Notes: a model not told the origin generated them from the letters alone. A stretch of 64,000 bases of DNA from Flavobacterium aestivum (GCF_026870175.2 NZ_CP113977.2:62001-126000); one strand, 5' to 3'; positions 51,865 to 62,283 are shown, counted from the stretch's first letter. Program-made: numbers and translations.

Positions 51865-53712
51865 TTATTTTAACAGACCTTGAATGTCTTGAACAGTTGT
51901 TAAATGATAACCTGGTTTTGCTTTATTAAAGATCTGCCTTGCCCAAACTTTTCCTTCGGGTGTTTTTACCATTTCTTTATAAAGTGTCGCTAACGATCCT
52001 GTTCTACTGGTTGCAATCATGAATTGTTCTATTGCAGGATATGCCACAGTATAGTGATGACGAATTGCAGGCACAAACCATTGGCGTTTGATCACGAAGT
52101 TCCCACCTTTTGTAAAGTTAAACTCAGCATCAATTTCAGCCATTTCCTTTATGGTAATATCTTCTGGAAGATAATCTATAAAATGCTGTTTCTCATTTGT
52201 AGACTTTATTTTCTGACTCAATCCTTTTACACCTGTTTTTCTCCAGCTTTTCTGAATACTGTCTATTACATTAAAATCTTCTGAAATAACAGATGTAATA
52301 TTTGATGGTATTCCTGGTTTGTAGATCCATTCCTCAGCTTTTATTTTATCAGCTAGAGCTTTATCATTTTTTATCAGGTTTTCGTTCAGATAGCTTACAA
52401 AATCTTCTGTTGTAATGGATTGAAAAGCATGAGCATCAAAATAATTCTTAATGAACACATCAAACTTAGCACGCCCAACCGCCTGTTCAATTACCTTTAA
52501 GAAATCATACCCTTTCACATACGGAATTTCGTTTATTGCATCATCTGGGTTTTTCCCTGTTGTATTTACTTTCAAACGGGTATCCGGGTTTGTATTTCCA
52601 AATTCTGCTATATTATCGTTCAAAACTTTACGACTTAAAACACCTTGCATTTTTGCTTCTTTCTCACCAAAAATAGCTTCGCCAATACGATGTTCAACGT
52701 AAGTTGTAAACCCTTCATTCAACCATATATCATCCCAAGTAGCATTGGTAACTAAATTTCCGCTCCAGCTATGACCTAATTCATGTGCTAATAAACTAGT
52801 CAACGAACGGTCTCCTGCAATTACTCCAGGAGTAAGGAATGTTAGATTTGGATTTTCCATACCTCCATAAGGAAAACTTGGCGGAAGAACCAGTACGTCA
52901 TATCTTCCCCAACGGTAAGGGCCATATAATTTTTCTGCTTCATTAACCATTTTACCCAATTCGGCAAATTCCCAAGCTGATTTTTCAAGTAAAGATGGCT
53001 CAGCATAAACACCGGTACGATCATCTATAGCTTTAAATTTAATATCTCCAACAGCAATCGCCATTAAATATGAAGGAATCGCTTTGTCTTGTTTGAAAGT
53101 ATAAACTCCTGTGTCGTTTTTTTGTTGCGGATTAACTGCACTCATTACTGCCATTAAATCTTTAGGAACAGTAACTTTCGCAGAATATGTAAATCGAATT
53201 CCTGGAGAATCTTGACACGGAATCCAAGTACGTGACCATATACTCTCTCCTTGTGAAAAAAGAAATGGCTTCTTCTTATCTGCAGTTTGTTGTGGTGTCA
53301 ACCATTGCAATGCAACAGCATCTTTGGTTGTATTGTAATAAATATTGACTTTAGTAGTATTAGGTTCAATCGTGATATGAAGTGGTTTTCCGTGAAATTT
53401 AACTTCTGTACCTAATTCAAATTTTGTTTCTTTTTCATCATCACCCAAAGTAACTTTGGTAATGTTTAGTGTGTTTTCATCAAAAATAATTTCGTTGCCT
53501 TTACTAACATTGTCAATAGTCCATGATGCTTTCCCAGAAATAGATTGTGTATCAAAATCAACTTTAATATCAAGATCTAAATGTTTGGCAACAGCCAGAT
53601 TTGGCTTAGAAAAGGAATGCTCGTCTTTAACGAATGTGGTTTTTTCGGAATTATCTTTTTTCTGACAAGCCAAAGCAGCAAAAAAGATTGTTAATAGTAC
53701 TATTTTTCTCAT
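51865..53712 (-). CDS. M1-family aminopeptidase lipoprotein
   Basis: 615 residues. The lipobox ends at Cys16 (FFAALACQKK). The M1 catalytic domain has the GGMENPN exopeptidase motif, zinc site HELGH at about residues 308-312 in LLAHELGHSWSGNL, and the third ligand in DIWLNEGFTTYVEHRIGE. The C-terminal region resembles the leukotriene-A4-hydrolase type (about 470-615). It is predicted periplasmic or outer-membrane attached, in peptide degradation. Single-gene with its own terminator. Confidence 0.93.
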   Translation of the reverse strand: MRKIVLLTIFFAALACQKKDNSEKTTFVKDEHSFSKPNLAVAKHLDLDIKVDFDTQSISGKASWTIDNVSKGNEIIFDENTLNITKVTLGDDEKETKFELGTEVKFHGKPLHITIEPNTTKVNIYYNTTKDAVALQWLTPQQTADKKKPFLFSQGESIWSRTWIPCQDSPGIRFTYSAKVTVPKDLMAVMSAVNPQQKNDTGVYTFKQDKAIPSYLMAIAVGDIKFKAIDDRTGVYAEPSLLEKSAWEFAELGKMVNEAEKLYGPYRWGRYDVLVLPPSFPYGGMENPNLTFLTPGVIAGDRSLTSLLAHELGHSWSGNLVTNATWDDIWLNEGFTTYVEHRIGEAIFGEKEAKMQGVLSRKVLNDNIAEFGNTNPDTRLKVNTTGKNPDDAINEIPYVKGYDFLKVIEQAVGRAKFDVFIKNYFDAHAFQSITTEDFVSYLNENLIKNDKALADKIKAEEWIYKPGIPSNITSVISEDFNVIDSIQKSWRKTGVKGLSQKIKSTNEKQHFIDYLPEDITIKEMAEIDAEFNFTKGGNFVIKRQWFVPAIRHHYTVAYPAIEQFMIATSRTGSLATLYKEMVKTPEGKVWARQIFNKAKPGYHLTTVQDIQGLLK

Positions 53713-53750
53713 TTTATAAAATACTTATTTTAAGACTGTAAATTAAATAA

Positions 53751-53786
53751 AAAAATCCCGTTTTTGATATTCAAAAAACGGGATTT
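53751..53786 (-). terminator. Intrinsic terminator of pdhA-pdhC
   Basis: aaatcccgttttt / aaaaacgggattt with an 8-nt loop and a T run on the minus strand. Confidence 0.9.
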
Positions 53787-53807
53787 GTAAATATAAAAAT
53801 AAATCTA

Positions 53808-55442
53808 TTACGCCAGCATAGTAACTGGATTTTCGATGTATTGTTTTAATGTTTGTAAAAATTGTGCACCTGTTGCTCCATCAATTGTTCTGTGATCACA
53901 AGCTAAAGATAGCATCATAGTGTTTCCTACTACAATCTGTCCATTTTTCACTACTGGCTTTTCAACAATAGCTCCTACAGACAAAATAGCTGAATTTGGT
54001 TGGTTGATGATAGAATTAAATTCAGTTATACCAAACATTCCAAGATTAGAAACTGTAAAAGTACTTCCTTCCATTTCTGTAGGTAATAATTTTTTGTTTT
54101 TAGCTCTTCCTGCCAAATCTCTAACACTTGCACCTATTTGAGATAAACTCATAGCATCTGTAAATCTCAAAACTGGAACTACTAATCCGTCTTCAACTGC
54201 CACAGCTACTCCTATATTTACATGGTGATTGATGATAATTGCATCCTCTCTCCATTGTGAATTGATTTTCGGGTGTTTTTTCAATGCTAATGCACAAGCT
54301 TTGATTACCATATCGTTAAAAGATACTTTAGTATCCGGAACGCTATTGATAACTGCTCTCGATTGCATAGCCTCATCCATTGTTACTTCTATTACAAGGT
54401 TGTAATGTGGTGCTGTAAACAATGATTCAGCCAAACGCTTCGCAATGATTTTACGCATTTGCGAATTTTTGATTTCTTCTGTAAAAACTTCTCCTGCCGG
54501 TACAAATACTTTTGGAGCTTCTGTTTTTACAGCTTCTGGAGCTTTAGCCTCTGTCGCAACTGGAGCAGCAGTAGTTGCTGGTGTGAAGTTTTCGATATCG
54601 CTTTTCACGATACGACCGTTTTCACCTGTTCCTTTTACTTGTGCTAATTGAATTCCTTTGTCACTAGCTATTTTTTTTGCTAAAGGTGATGCCAAAATTC
54701 TTTTCCCGTCAGTTACGGCTTCAACTGCTTCTACAGAATTATCAGATGAAGTAGCTTTAACTTCTTCTTTTTCTACTGTAGCTGTTGGAGCTGCTCCACC
54801 AACTTTATAATTTTCTGCGATTCCGCTAACATCTGTTCCTGCAGGTCCTATGATAGCTAAAAGACTATCTACAGGAGCTGTATTTCCTTCTTGAATTCCA
54901 ATGAACAATAAAGTTCCTTCATTGAAAGATTCGAATTCCATTGTAGCTTTATCAGTTTCGATTTCAGCAAGAATATCTCCTTCGCTTACTTTATCTCCTA
55001 CTTTTTTCAACCAAGTGGCTACAGTTCCTTCGGTCATAGTATCACTCAAACGAGGCATTGTTACTACGACTACTCCTTTTGGCAAAGCTGCCGCCTGAGT
55101 TGGTGCTACTACTTCTGCTACTTTTTCTTCAACCGGAGCTGGTGTTGATTCTGCTGCAACTGGTGCTGCTGAACCTCCAGAAATCAAAGCAGAAACATCT
55201 TCTCCTTCTTTTCCTATAATTGCTAATAAAGAATCTACCGGTGCAGTTTCTCCTTCTGGTATTCCAATATATAAAAGTGTTCCTTCATTGAAGGATTCAA
55301 ATTCCATTGTTGCTTTGTCGGTTTCAATTTCCGCTAAGATATCTCCTTCGCTTACTTTGTCTCCTACTTTTTTAAGCCAAGCTGCTACCGTTCCTTCTGT
55401 CATAGTATCGCTCAAGCGAGGCATTGTTACAATTGTTGCCAT
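53808..55442 (-). CDS. pdhC: Pyruvate dehydrogenase E2, dihydrolipoyl acetyltransferase
   Basis: 544 residues. Two lipoyl domains (about 1-80 and 125-205) each carry the lipoylated lysine in ETDKATMEFES. Alanine/proline-rich linkers follow, then a peripheral-subunit-binding domain (about 250-290, ASPLAKKIASDKGI) and the acetyltransferase domain with SFNDMVIKACALALKKHP and the catalytic HRTIDGATGAQFL near residue 517. It is the core of the pyruvate dehydrogenase complex and is co-transcribed with pdhA 7 bp upstream. Confidence 0.96.
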   Translation of the reverse strand: MATIVTMPRLSDTMTEGTVAAWLKKVGDKVSEGDILAEIETDKATMEFESFNEGTLLYIGIPEGETAPVDSLLAIIGKEGEDVSALISGGSAAPVAAESTPAPVEEKVAEVVAPTQAAALPKGVVVVTMPRLSDTMTEGTVATWLKKVGDKVSEGDILAEIETDKATMEFESFNEGTLLFIGIQEGNTAPVDSLLAIIGPAGTDVSGIAENYKVGGAAPTATVEKEEVKATSSDNSVEAVEAVTDGKRILASPLAKKIASDKGIQLAQVKGTGENGRIVKSDIENFTPATTAAPVATEAKAPEAVKTEAPKVFVPAGEVFTEEIKNSQMRKIIAKRLAESLFTAPHYNLVIEVTMDEAMQSRAVINSVPDTKVSFNDMVIKACALALKKHPKINSQWREDAIIINHHVNIGVAVAVEDGLVVPVLRFTDAMSLSQIGASVRDLAGRAKNKKLLPTEMEGSTFTVSNLGMFGITEFNSIINQPNSAILSVGAIVEKPVVKNGQIVVGNTMMLSLACDHRTIDGATGAQFLQTLKQYIENPVTMLA

Positions 55443-55449
55443 AATTGAT

Positions 55450-56448
55450 TTATAATTTATGAGGTGTGAATGGATAGTTTTCTTGCTCGTACACTACGTC
55501 GTATAATTGTTGAGTTTCTGGGTAAGGAGATTCTTCAGCAAATTGAGCGCATTCTTCTACTAAATCTTTTACTCTTTGATCAATTATCTCAATTTCTTCT
55601 TGTGTAGCGAATTTTTGATCTAAAATCACGTCTAAAACTTGAGTGATTGGATCTATCTTTTTATATTCTTCAACCTCTTCTTTAGAGCGGTATAATTGTG
55701 CATCAGACATAGAGTGTCCTCTGTAACGGTACGTTTTCATTTCAAGAAAAGTTGGTCCGTCACCTCGTCTTGCTCTGTCTATTGCTTCTGTCATAGCTTC
55801 GGCAACTTTTACAGGATTCATTCCGTCTACTGGTCCGCAAGGCATTTCATATCCTAAACCAAGTTTCCAAATATCAGTGTGATTTGCTGTTCTTTCTACA
55901 GAAGTTCCCATAGCATAACCATTGTTTTCTACTATAAAAACTACTGGAAGTTTCCACAACATGGCCATATTAAAAGCTTCATGTAAAGAACCTTGACGTG
56001 CAGCACCATCTCCAAAATAAGTCATAGTTACACCACCTGTACCATTGTATTTGTCACCAAATGCCAAACCAGCTCCAAGTGGAATTTGACCTCCTACAAT
56101 CCCGTGACCTCCATAAAAGCGGTGCTCTTTTGAGAAAATATGCATTGATCCACCCATTCCTTTTGATGTTCCAGTTGCTTTTCCTAAAAGTTCTGCCATT
56201 ACTCGTCTAGGATCTACTCCCATACCAATTGGCTGAACGTGATTTCTATAGGCAGTAATCATTTTGTCTTTTGTCAAATCCATAGCGTGTAAAGCACCCG
56301 CTAATACAGCTTCTTGACCATTATATAAGTGTAGGAAACCTCTAACTTTTTGTTGAATGTATAATGCCGCGAGTTTGTCTTCAAACTTTCTCCAAAGTAA
56401 CATGTCTTCATACCACTTCAAATACACCTCTTTTGTAACTTCTTTCAT
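55450..56448 (-). CDS. pdhA: Pyruvate dehydrogenase E1, alpha subunit
   Basis: A 332-residue thiamine-diphosphate enzyme. The TPP motif is GDGAARQGSLHEAFNMAMLW...VVFIVENNGY (GDG to NN). The phosphorylation-loop region YRYRGHSMSDAQLYRSKEEV and FYGGHGIVGGQIPLGAGLAF fit the alpha chain. The beta-subunit gene is absent from both sides, so it must lie elsewhere, as the alpha chain alone is not active. First gene of the pdhA-pdhC operon. Confidence 0.96.
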   Translation of the reverse strand: MKEVTKEVYLKWYEDMLLWRKFEDKLAALYIQQKVRGFLHLYNGQEAVLAGALHAMDLTKDKMITAYRNHVQPIGMGVDPRRVMAELLGKATGTSKGMGGSMHIFSKEHRFYGGHGIVGGQIPLGAGLAFGDKYNGTGGVTMTYFGDGAARQGSLHEAFNMAMLWKLPVVFIVENNGYAMGTSVERTANHTDIWKLGLGYEMPCGPVDGMNPVKVAEAMTEAIDRARRGDGPTFLEMKTYRYRGHSMSDAQLYRSKEEVEEYKKIDPITQVLDVILDQKFATQEEIEIIDQRVKDLVEECAQFAEESPYPETQQLYDVVYEQENYPFTPHKL

Positions 56449-56528
56449 CTGAATTATTTTCTTTTGCTTAAGTGTTATTGTATTATCAATTATGACCTAG
56501 TAACGCAAAATAGTCTCCTCACCACAAA

Positions 56529-56561
56529 TTTGCGCCCCGAAGGGGTCGGGATGCAAAAATA
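56529..56561 (-). promoter_or_regulatory. pdhA -7 box with GC-rich leader hairpin
   Basis: TATTTTTG on the minus strand (56561-56554) matches the -7 consensus. Directly after it the transcript would carry atcccgaccccttcgggg, a GC-rich stem with a C(UUCG)G tetraloop, about 90 nt before the pdhA start. Its GC content stands out from the surrounding AT-rich DNA. Confidence 0.5.
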
Positions 56562-56600
56562 AGACATTCCTACTTAGAACTAAAATTTATAACGTAATTT

Positions 56601-57083
56601 TTAAAGTAATTTTTTTTCAAATATAAAAGGAAGCAGGTTTCTAAGTGAAGCCGATTTATGAATTGCACCTATTTCTCCCATAAAATAAATTTCAATAGGA
56701 GTTTCTTGTCTAGTTTCATATTCAGCTATTGATTGTCTGCATGATCCACACGGAGGAACCGGAGTATCTGTACAACTATTGTCAGAAGCAGCTGTAATAG
56801 CAATTTTCAAGATTTTTGCTTCTGGATAAATAGCTCCAGCCTGAAAAATAGCGACACGTTCTGCGCACAATCCTGATGGATATGCAGCATTTTCTTGATT
56901 TGATCCTAGAACAACTTCTCCATTATCTAAAAGAATTGCAGCTCCAACTCTAAATTTCGAATATGGCGCATAAGCACTTTTTCTAACCTCTATTGCTTTT
57001 TCCATCAGATTTTGGACATCCTCTGGCAATTCTTGAATAGTCTCAAAAACTGTTAATTGCGAAGTGATTACTATATCTTTCAT
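56601..57083 (-). CDS. cdd: Cytidine deaminase
   Basis: A 160-residue zinc enzyme deaminating cytidine and deoxycytidine in pyrimidine salvage. Zinc and catalytic residues are visible as C73-A-E75 in GLCAERVAIFQAG and C112/C115 in PPCGSCRQSI. The substrate segment SKFRVGAAILLDNG is typical of homotetrameric Cdd. Upstream it is separated from porV by a terminator. Confidence 0.96.
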   Translation of the reverse strand: MKDIVITSQLTVFETIQELPEDVQNLMEKAIEVRKSAYAPYSKFRVGAAILLDNGEVVLGSNQENAAYPSGLCAERVAIFQAGAIYPEAKILKIAITAASDNSCTDTPVPPCGSCRQSIAEYETRQETPIEIYFMGEIGAIHKSASLRNLLPFIFEKKLL

Positions 57084-57181
57084 TAATTATATATTATTTT
57101 TTAAAAACGTTATTGAACAAAATAGAACTTTACAATAGCTTCTACCTTTTTTCTCTTCCTAATCATTAGTTAATTAAAAAC

Positions 57182-57218
57182 AAAAAAATCCAATTTCAAA
57201 AAATGAAACTTGGATTTT
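57182..57218 (-). terminator. Intrinsic terminator of porU-porV
   Basis: aaaatccaagtttca against tgaaattggatttt, one bulge and a 6-nt loop, followed by T on the minus strand; 26 bp after the porV stop. Confidence 0.85.
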
Positions 57219-57243
57219 CGTTGTATGTAAAATTTAAGAAACT

Positions 57244-58419
57244 TTAATAATTTTCGTATTTTTCTCCAAAGTTAAACGTCAAAGAAAAGCGCAAAGTATT
57301 TTCTAGTGGATTTTGTACTTTAGACGCAGAGAATAAGTAAGAAACATCTATTTTAACAGAGCTATATTTAAATCCTGCCCCAAGAGAGAAAAACTCCCTT
57401 GCTCCTTTATTAGGGTTTTCATAAAAATATCCTGCACGAAATGAAAATGCATCTTGATACACATATTCAGACCCTAAAGAGTAAGTAACCTCTTTTAATT
57501 CTTCACTAAATCCTCCTGGCGCATCTGTAAATGATTGAAACATTCCCGAAAACCATCCAATAGATTTATAATCGTCTCTATTTTTTTGTTCTTCATCAGA
57601 ATCAATTATACCATTCCCATTTAAATCAGTTGGATCTTGCGGAGTAGGAACCATTAATTTAGTTACTTCCAAATTCACGGCAACCTTATTATATTCGTCT
57701 AATATAAAATCAAATCCCCCACCTAATCTCATATTAGCAGGCAAAAAGTTATTATTTATATCATCGTTATCATAACTCATTTTAGGCCCCATGTTCTGGA
57801 AGTTAAATCCAGCTCTCCATCTACCATTAAAGTCTGCATAAGCAATTTCTTCAGATTGATAAAATCCAGCGATATCTACTGCAAAACTGCTTGCCGAAGA
57901 GGCGTCATTATTTTCTGTAGCTACTTTCAGGTTCGAATTTATATAACGACCAGCAACAGCCATTGAGAACACATCACTTAATTTCAAAGAATATGATAAA
58001 TCAAAAGCAAACTCGTTTGGAGAAACTACCAAAAAGTCATTCGGGTCAGGATTTTGTCTTAATTCAATATCCCCTAACCCAAAATAACGAAAACTTGCAC
58101 CAAAAGCACTTCGTTCATCGTACCTATTATAATATGTTATTTGTCCTAAAGAAATATCATTTGCTAAATCAGTCAAATATGGGGTATAACTCAAAGAGAA
58201 ACCTTGCTTATCAGTTGAAAAAGCATACTTTGCGGGATTCCATTGCTGAGAAAAAGCATCTGCAGAAGAAGCAACACCATTGTCACCCATACCCGCAGCC
58301 TTAGCATCTGCAGCAACCATTAGAAAAGGAACCGCAGTAGTTATTGTATTCTCCTGGGCAATGGCGCAATTAAAGGCAAATAAAATTGCAATAAATAGGA
58401 CAGTTTTTTTCATTATCAA
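57244..58419 (-). CDS. porV: Type IX secretion system outer-membrane protein PorV (LptO)
   Basis: A 391-residue outer-membrane beta-barrel with a signal peptide (MIMKKTVLFIAILFAFNCAIAQ split at the first residues). The early mature motif ADAKAAGMGDNGVASSADAF and QQWNPAKYAF are PorV/PorP-family signatures. Amphipathic strands follow to a C-terminal barrel end (LRFSLTFNFG). In type IX secretion PorV shuttles cargo proteins from the translocon to PorU. It lies 33 bp downstream of porU in the same operon. Confidence 0.93.
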   Translation of the reverse strand: MIMKKTVLFIAILFAFNCAIAQENTITTAVPFLMVAADAKAAGMGDNGVASSADAFSQQWNPAKYAFSTDKQGFSLSYTPYLTDLANDISLGQITYYNRYDERSAFGASFRYFGLGDIELRQNPDPNDFLVVSPNEFAFDLSYSLKLSDVFSMAVAGRYINSNLKVATENNDASSASSFAVDIAGFYQSEEIAYADFNGRWRAGFNFQNMGPKMSYDNDDINNNFLPANMRLGGGFDFILDEYNKVAVNLEVTKLMVPTPQDPTDLNGNGIIDSDEEQKNRDDYKSIGWFSGMFQSFTDAPGGFSEELKEVTYSLGSEYVYQDAFSFRAGYFYENPNKGAREFFSLGAGFKYSSVKIDVSYLFSASKVQNPLENTLRFSLTFNFGEKYENY

Positions 58420-58452
58420 AAATAATTAATTTGCAGTAAATATACTATATTA

Positions 58453-61400
58453 TTAAAGAATTACAAGTTTTTCAAATTTTTCAACTCTCTTATTAGATAG
58501 CGTTGATTTTACCTTAAGTTTATAAACATAAACTCCCTTTCCTAATTTATTACCAAAATCATCTCTAGTATTCCAAGAAATTTCTCTTGACAAAAAACCC
58601 GGTGTAGTAATGGTCTGATTTTTAGTCCAAACTACTTTTCCGGTTATTGTTAAAACCTGAACCTGAACTTCCAAAGGTTCATTTGGTTTATTATGAGAAA
58701 ACCAAAACTCTGTATAATTAACGCACGGATTTGGATAATTCAATACGTTCGACAGTGTTATATCTTCATTTCCAACAACTAAAAACTGAATTTCTTTTGT
58801 TGTTGGATTATTATACACATCCCAAACTGTCAAAGTTAATGTATGCAAACCTACTTTAAGGTTTCGAAGCGGAAATCGCAAACTCCCTTTAGTAAAATCA
58901 TCCAACTCCGTTTGATAATAATCATTTAATATATAAGGATTACTTACATCACCATCCAAAATTGCAACAATATCATGCCCGATACCTCCAGCAGTATTAA
59001 TACCACTTTCATCATGCATAAAGGCAAGAATAAAGGGCGACTCATTTGTTATTCCTCCAGAGACAAATGTCTGATCGTTCATATATAACTCTACTTTTGG
59101 ACTTATATTGTCCTCAGCAGCATTTTCATTGATCCCCCCAACCATTATAGACGAATTATATCCCGTTACATCCTCAAGAGCCTCTCCTTTTTTAGCATAA
59201 AAACTTAATTTCCCTTTATCCAACGGAATACGTATATCTTTAGGAACTATAAAACTATATTCAAATTGACCATTTGTAACGGATGCATTTCCTCTAAAAA
59301 TAGCTTCACCTAATACACTAAAACTCATTGGCGGGCTAAATCCATCATTATTTAAAGTAGTTTTAGTCATCATTTTATCAAACATAACCGTAGACAAAAC
59401 ACCATTGAAATTAGTCATCGGAACATCATTCTCATCAGTTACTTGTCCAGTGATTTTCATTTTAGCCAATGATTTAAAATCAGGTATTACTTGATTGATC
59501 GGAATATCATTAACTTTAGTAAGTGTCACTTTTGGTTTTGGAATTGCCAATTTCAAAGCAGGATCACCCAAATAGAGCACAACATTCGTTGCTGAATTTG
59601 GATTGAAATTTTTAGAAACTCTCAATGCCTCAGCTATAGATACATATTTATTTGAACCATAAGACAGAAGATTTTCTGTAAATAAATCATTAAAATTCTC
59701 AGCACTAAACTGTCCTATAGAACGTATGGTTGTAACCAGAGAAATAGCTCCACCTTTTGGATTCCAATAAATATATTCTCCTGCAGTTGGGCGTGATGGA
59801 TTATCAAAACGAGAAAACTCACAAGTAATAGTTATAAATAAAGGGTATTTGAATTGATTACTCACATTTTGACTATCCGCTTTATCCCATATTCGTTCAC
59901 TAGACAATCCATCCTCTCCGCCATGTCCTAAATAATTAAAAACTAAAGCTCCTTTTTCGAATTCGTTATAGAAATCCGATTTAGCTTTAGGATATCGTTC
60001 TCCACCAGAGGAAGCTTCTTGAGTGTAGGAATCCAGAAATATTTTAGACACATTCAAAAATGGTTTTTGAAGAGTAATCTGATCTGCCATTGCATTTTGT
60101 CTTGATTGCAAAGAAGCATCTGATGCTTTATCCGAATCATCAGCAAGTGACATATAATTATTTCTCCAATTTCCATATGATTGCTTATCATAATATTCGA
60201 CTACTTTATTAACCATTTCATCTGCCTGAATTGTATTGCTAACCAACATTCGACCAACCGCAATATCTATACCTCCAAAAAAAGACACAATATTTCCTTC
60301 TGAATCATCCATTAATCCATAAAAATCATCGGACGCAAAAGAATCTTCACCCATAGTATTACTTTTTAAAGACTCATATATAGGTACAATGTTTGAGTTA
60401 TTTACAATTCTATTTTTATAGTCATATGAAGCATCTCCAAAAAGATTGACAAATTGTACTCTTCTATCAGGGGCAGATGCATTATCATACACATATTTTA
60501 TACAGTTTCGTATAGCGGAAATATCTTGTTTGCCAGACGAAAACTCTTGATAGATATTTTCCAAAGTCAATACCTTCACATTCAAATTAGAATTTTTCCG
60601 ATGAAAATTGGCCAACTTTTCGGCCTGTGTTTTTAAAAATTCTGGAGTTACAATTATATAATCTACATCTTGAAACTGACCTTGAGCATTTCTAAAAACT
60701 GTACCTTTAATATTTGTGTTAGAAATTTTTGCTTTAGATTCTTTTAAAGGTGTATAATAATCTTGAGAATCAATAGCTATATATTTTTTCAGTTCCCCAA
60801 GGTTAGCTTTGAATGAAAAAATACTTTGGTTTGCATTTTCTGCTTTAGTAACATTATAAATATCCGTAATATCCCACACTTGAGAAATCGTAGATGCATT
60901 AGAAACAGAGTAATTAACAATCCCTAAACTCGAATTTGATAAATCATATTGAAATCGGAATTGTTTCCCGTATCCCTGAAGCTTACTTTTGGCAATCAAT
61001 CGAATATAATCAAGATAACCTTTAGATCCCGGAACGCCATTATTATTGTAGGTCAATCTTATTTTTATGTTTTGCGAACCTGCAAACGTTGTGTTATCCG
61101 GCAGAAACCCCGAAGTATATTGTATTTCTGAGTTCGTATTTAAAGATGGAAACGAAACGGTACCCAAATCACTACCATTTGTCAAAATTTTAAAAGAGGT
61201 AGGTGTATAGGCTGCCGAAGCCAATCCTACATTAATTTTTACTGGAACTGTCGCATCTATATTAGGAAAATCAAAAGAAAATTCTTGATCTTGGGAAACA
61301 TCAAAAACTTCACCAAACCATTGTCTACCCAAATGAGCAATATTTACAAGATCAACCTCATGAAATCGATAATCATCAAAAGTTGACAAATTTAAAGTAG

Positions 61401-62283
61401 CTCCTCCTGAAGGTTGAAGCATATCAGGAATTCTTTTACCATCACCCCCTTGCACAGTAATATAGTAGTATGATTTAGAATCGTATAAATTTAAATTTGT
61501 TTGACTCTCATCATTCCAATTATCAACACCCTCTCCATAAAATAGAATATAATCATCCGCATTAAAAGCACCATCATTTTCTCCTTGCACCTGAATGGCG
61601 TTTTCAGTTAAATCAAAAGGATAATTTATACTATTAGAAAGCGGAAGCATCCTTCCACCATTACCATAAATTTTTATTTTCCTAGGATCAACTCCATTTA
61701 AATTAAGACCGAGATCCTGTAAAAAACTTTTGGAAATTTTATAAACTCCTGATTTTTCGATATAAAATCGAAACCATTCACCTGAAGCTAAAACAGAATT
61801 ACTCACGGAAGAACTCCTTTTATTAGCAACAGATTTTCTGGTAGACCCAAAATTTAGATTATATGAAAACGATTTAACCCTTTTATACCCATTGTTATCC
61901 TTAATAATTGGAGCTATTTTTAAAAATGTCTGCCTTAAATTTCTAGAATCAATAGAGTATACTAAAGCATTTACGGCGTTAGGAATATTCAGAATCTTTA
62001 AATCACCTAAGTCAGCAATCGAAATACTCTCATAAATCAAATTTGAAATTTGCAAATTACTTTCATCAAAAACAGTAGGATTAGCAAGATTTAAATTATA
62101 CGAAATAGACTCTAGATTGGAATCATAATAATAGCTAGAGCCCTTAAAATGAGGGATATGTTTTACATGATTACCAAAAACCATTTCAGAATTAGTATTC
62201 CATTCTATTACAACATCTCCTTTTGCTTGTGAAAAAGCAACTAAGGGCAACAAAATGATAAAGGAAAAAAAAAGATTTCTCAT
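58453..62283 (-). CDS. porU: Type IX secretion sortase PorU (C25 family)
   Basis: A 1276-residue cell-surface sortase that removes C-terminal signals of T9SS cargo and attaches glycolipid. The signal peptide is at residues 1-19 (LFFSFIILLPLVAFSQ). The gingipain-like C25 domain has the catalytic His in YLGHGGEDGLSSERIW (about 784) and Cys in ITCEFSRFDNPSRPT (about 820). The C-terminus (about 1195-1276, with SNVLNYPNPCVNYTEFWFSH) resembles a T9SS sorting domain, as in other PorU. First gene of the porU-porV operon, divergent from gldJ. Confidence 0.94.
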   Translation of the reverse strand: MRNLFFSFIILLPLVAFSQAKGDVVIEWNTNSEMVFGNHVKHIPHFKGSSYYYDSNLESISYNLNLANPTVFDESNLQISNLIYESISIADLGDLKILNIPNAVNALVYSIDSRNLRQTFLKIAPIIKDNNGYKRVKSFSYNLNFGSTRKSVANKRSSSVSNSVLASGEWFRFYIEKSGVYKISKSFLQDLGLNLNGVDPRKIKIYGNGGRMLPLSNSINYPFDLTENAIQVQGENDGAFNADDYILFYGEGVDNWNDESQTNLNLYDSKSYYYITVQGGDGKRIPDMLQPSGGATLNLSTFDDYRFHEVDLVNIAHLGRQWFGEVFDVSQDQEFSFDFPNIDATVPVKINVGLASAAYTPTSFKILTNGSDLGTVSFPSLNTNSEIQYTSGFLPDNTTFAGSQNIKIRLTYNNNGVPGSKGYLDYIRLIAKSKLQGYGKQFRFQYDLSNSSLGIVNYSVSNASTISQVWDITDIYNVTKAENANQSIFSFKANLGELKKYIAIDSQDYYTPLKESKAKISNTNIKGTVFRNAQGQFQDVDYIIVTPEFLKTQAEKLANFHRKNSNLNVKVLTLENIYQEFSSGKQDISAIRNCIKYVYDNASAPDRRVQFVNLFGDASYDYKNRIVNNSNIVPIYESLKSNTMGEDSFASDDFYGLMDDSEGNIVSFFGGIDIAVGRMLVSNTIQADEMVNKVVEYYDKQSYGNWRNNYMSLADDSDKASDASLQSRQNAMADQITLQKPFLNVSKIFLDSYTQEASSGGERYPKAKSDFYNEFEKGALVFNYLGHGGEDGLSSERIWDKADSQNVSNQFKYPLFITITCEFSRFDNPSRPTAGEYIYWNPKGGAISLVTTIRSIGQFSAENFNDLFTENLLSYGSNKYVSIAEALRVSKNFNPNSATNVVLYLGDPALKLAIPKPKVTLTKVNDIPINQVIPDFKSLAKMKITGQVTDENDVPMTNFNGVLSTVMFDKMMTKTTLNNDGFSPPMSFSVLGEAIFRGNASVTNGQFEYSFIVPKDIRIPLDKGKLSFYAKKGEALEDVTGYNSSIMVGGINENAAEDNISPKVELYMNDQTFVSGGITNESPFILAFMHDESGINTAGGIGHDIVAILDGDVSNPYILNDYYQTELDDFTKGSLRFPLRNLKVGLHTLTLTVWDVYNNPTTKEIQFLVVGNEDITLSNVLNYPNPCVNYTEFWFSHNKPNEPLEVQVQVLTITGKVVWTKNQTITTPGFLSREISWNTRDDFGNKLGKGVYVYKLKVKSTLSNKRVEKFEKLVIL

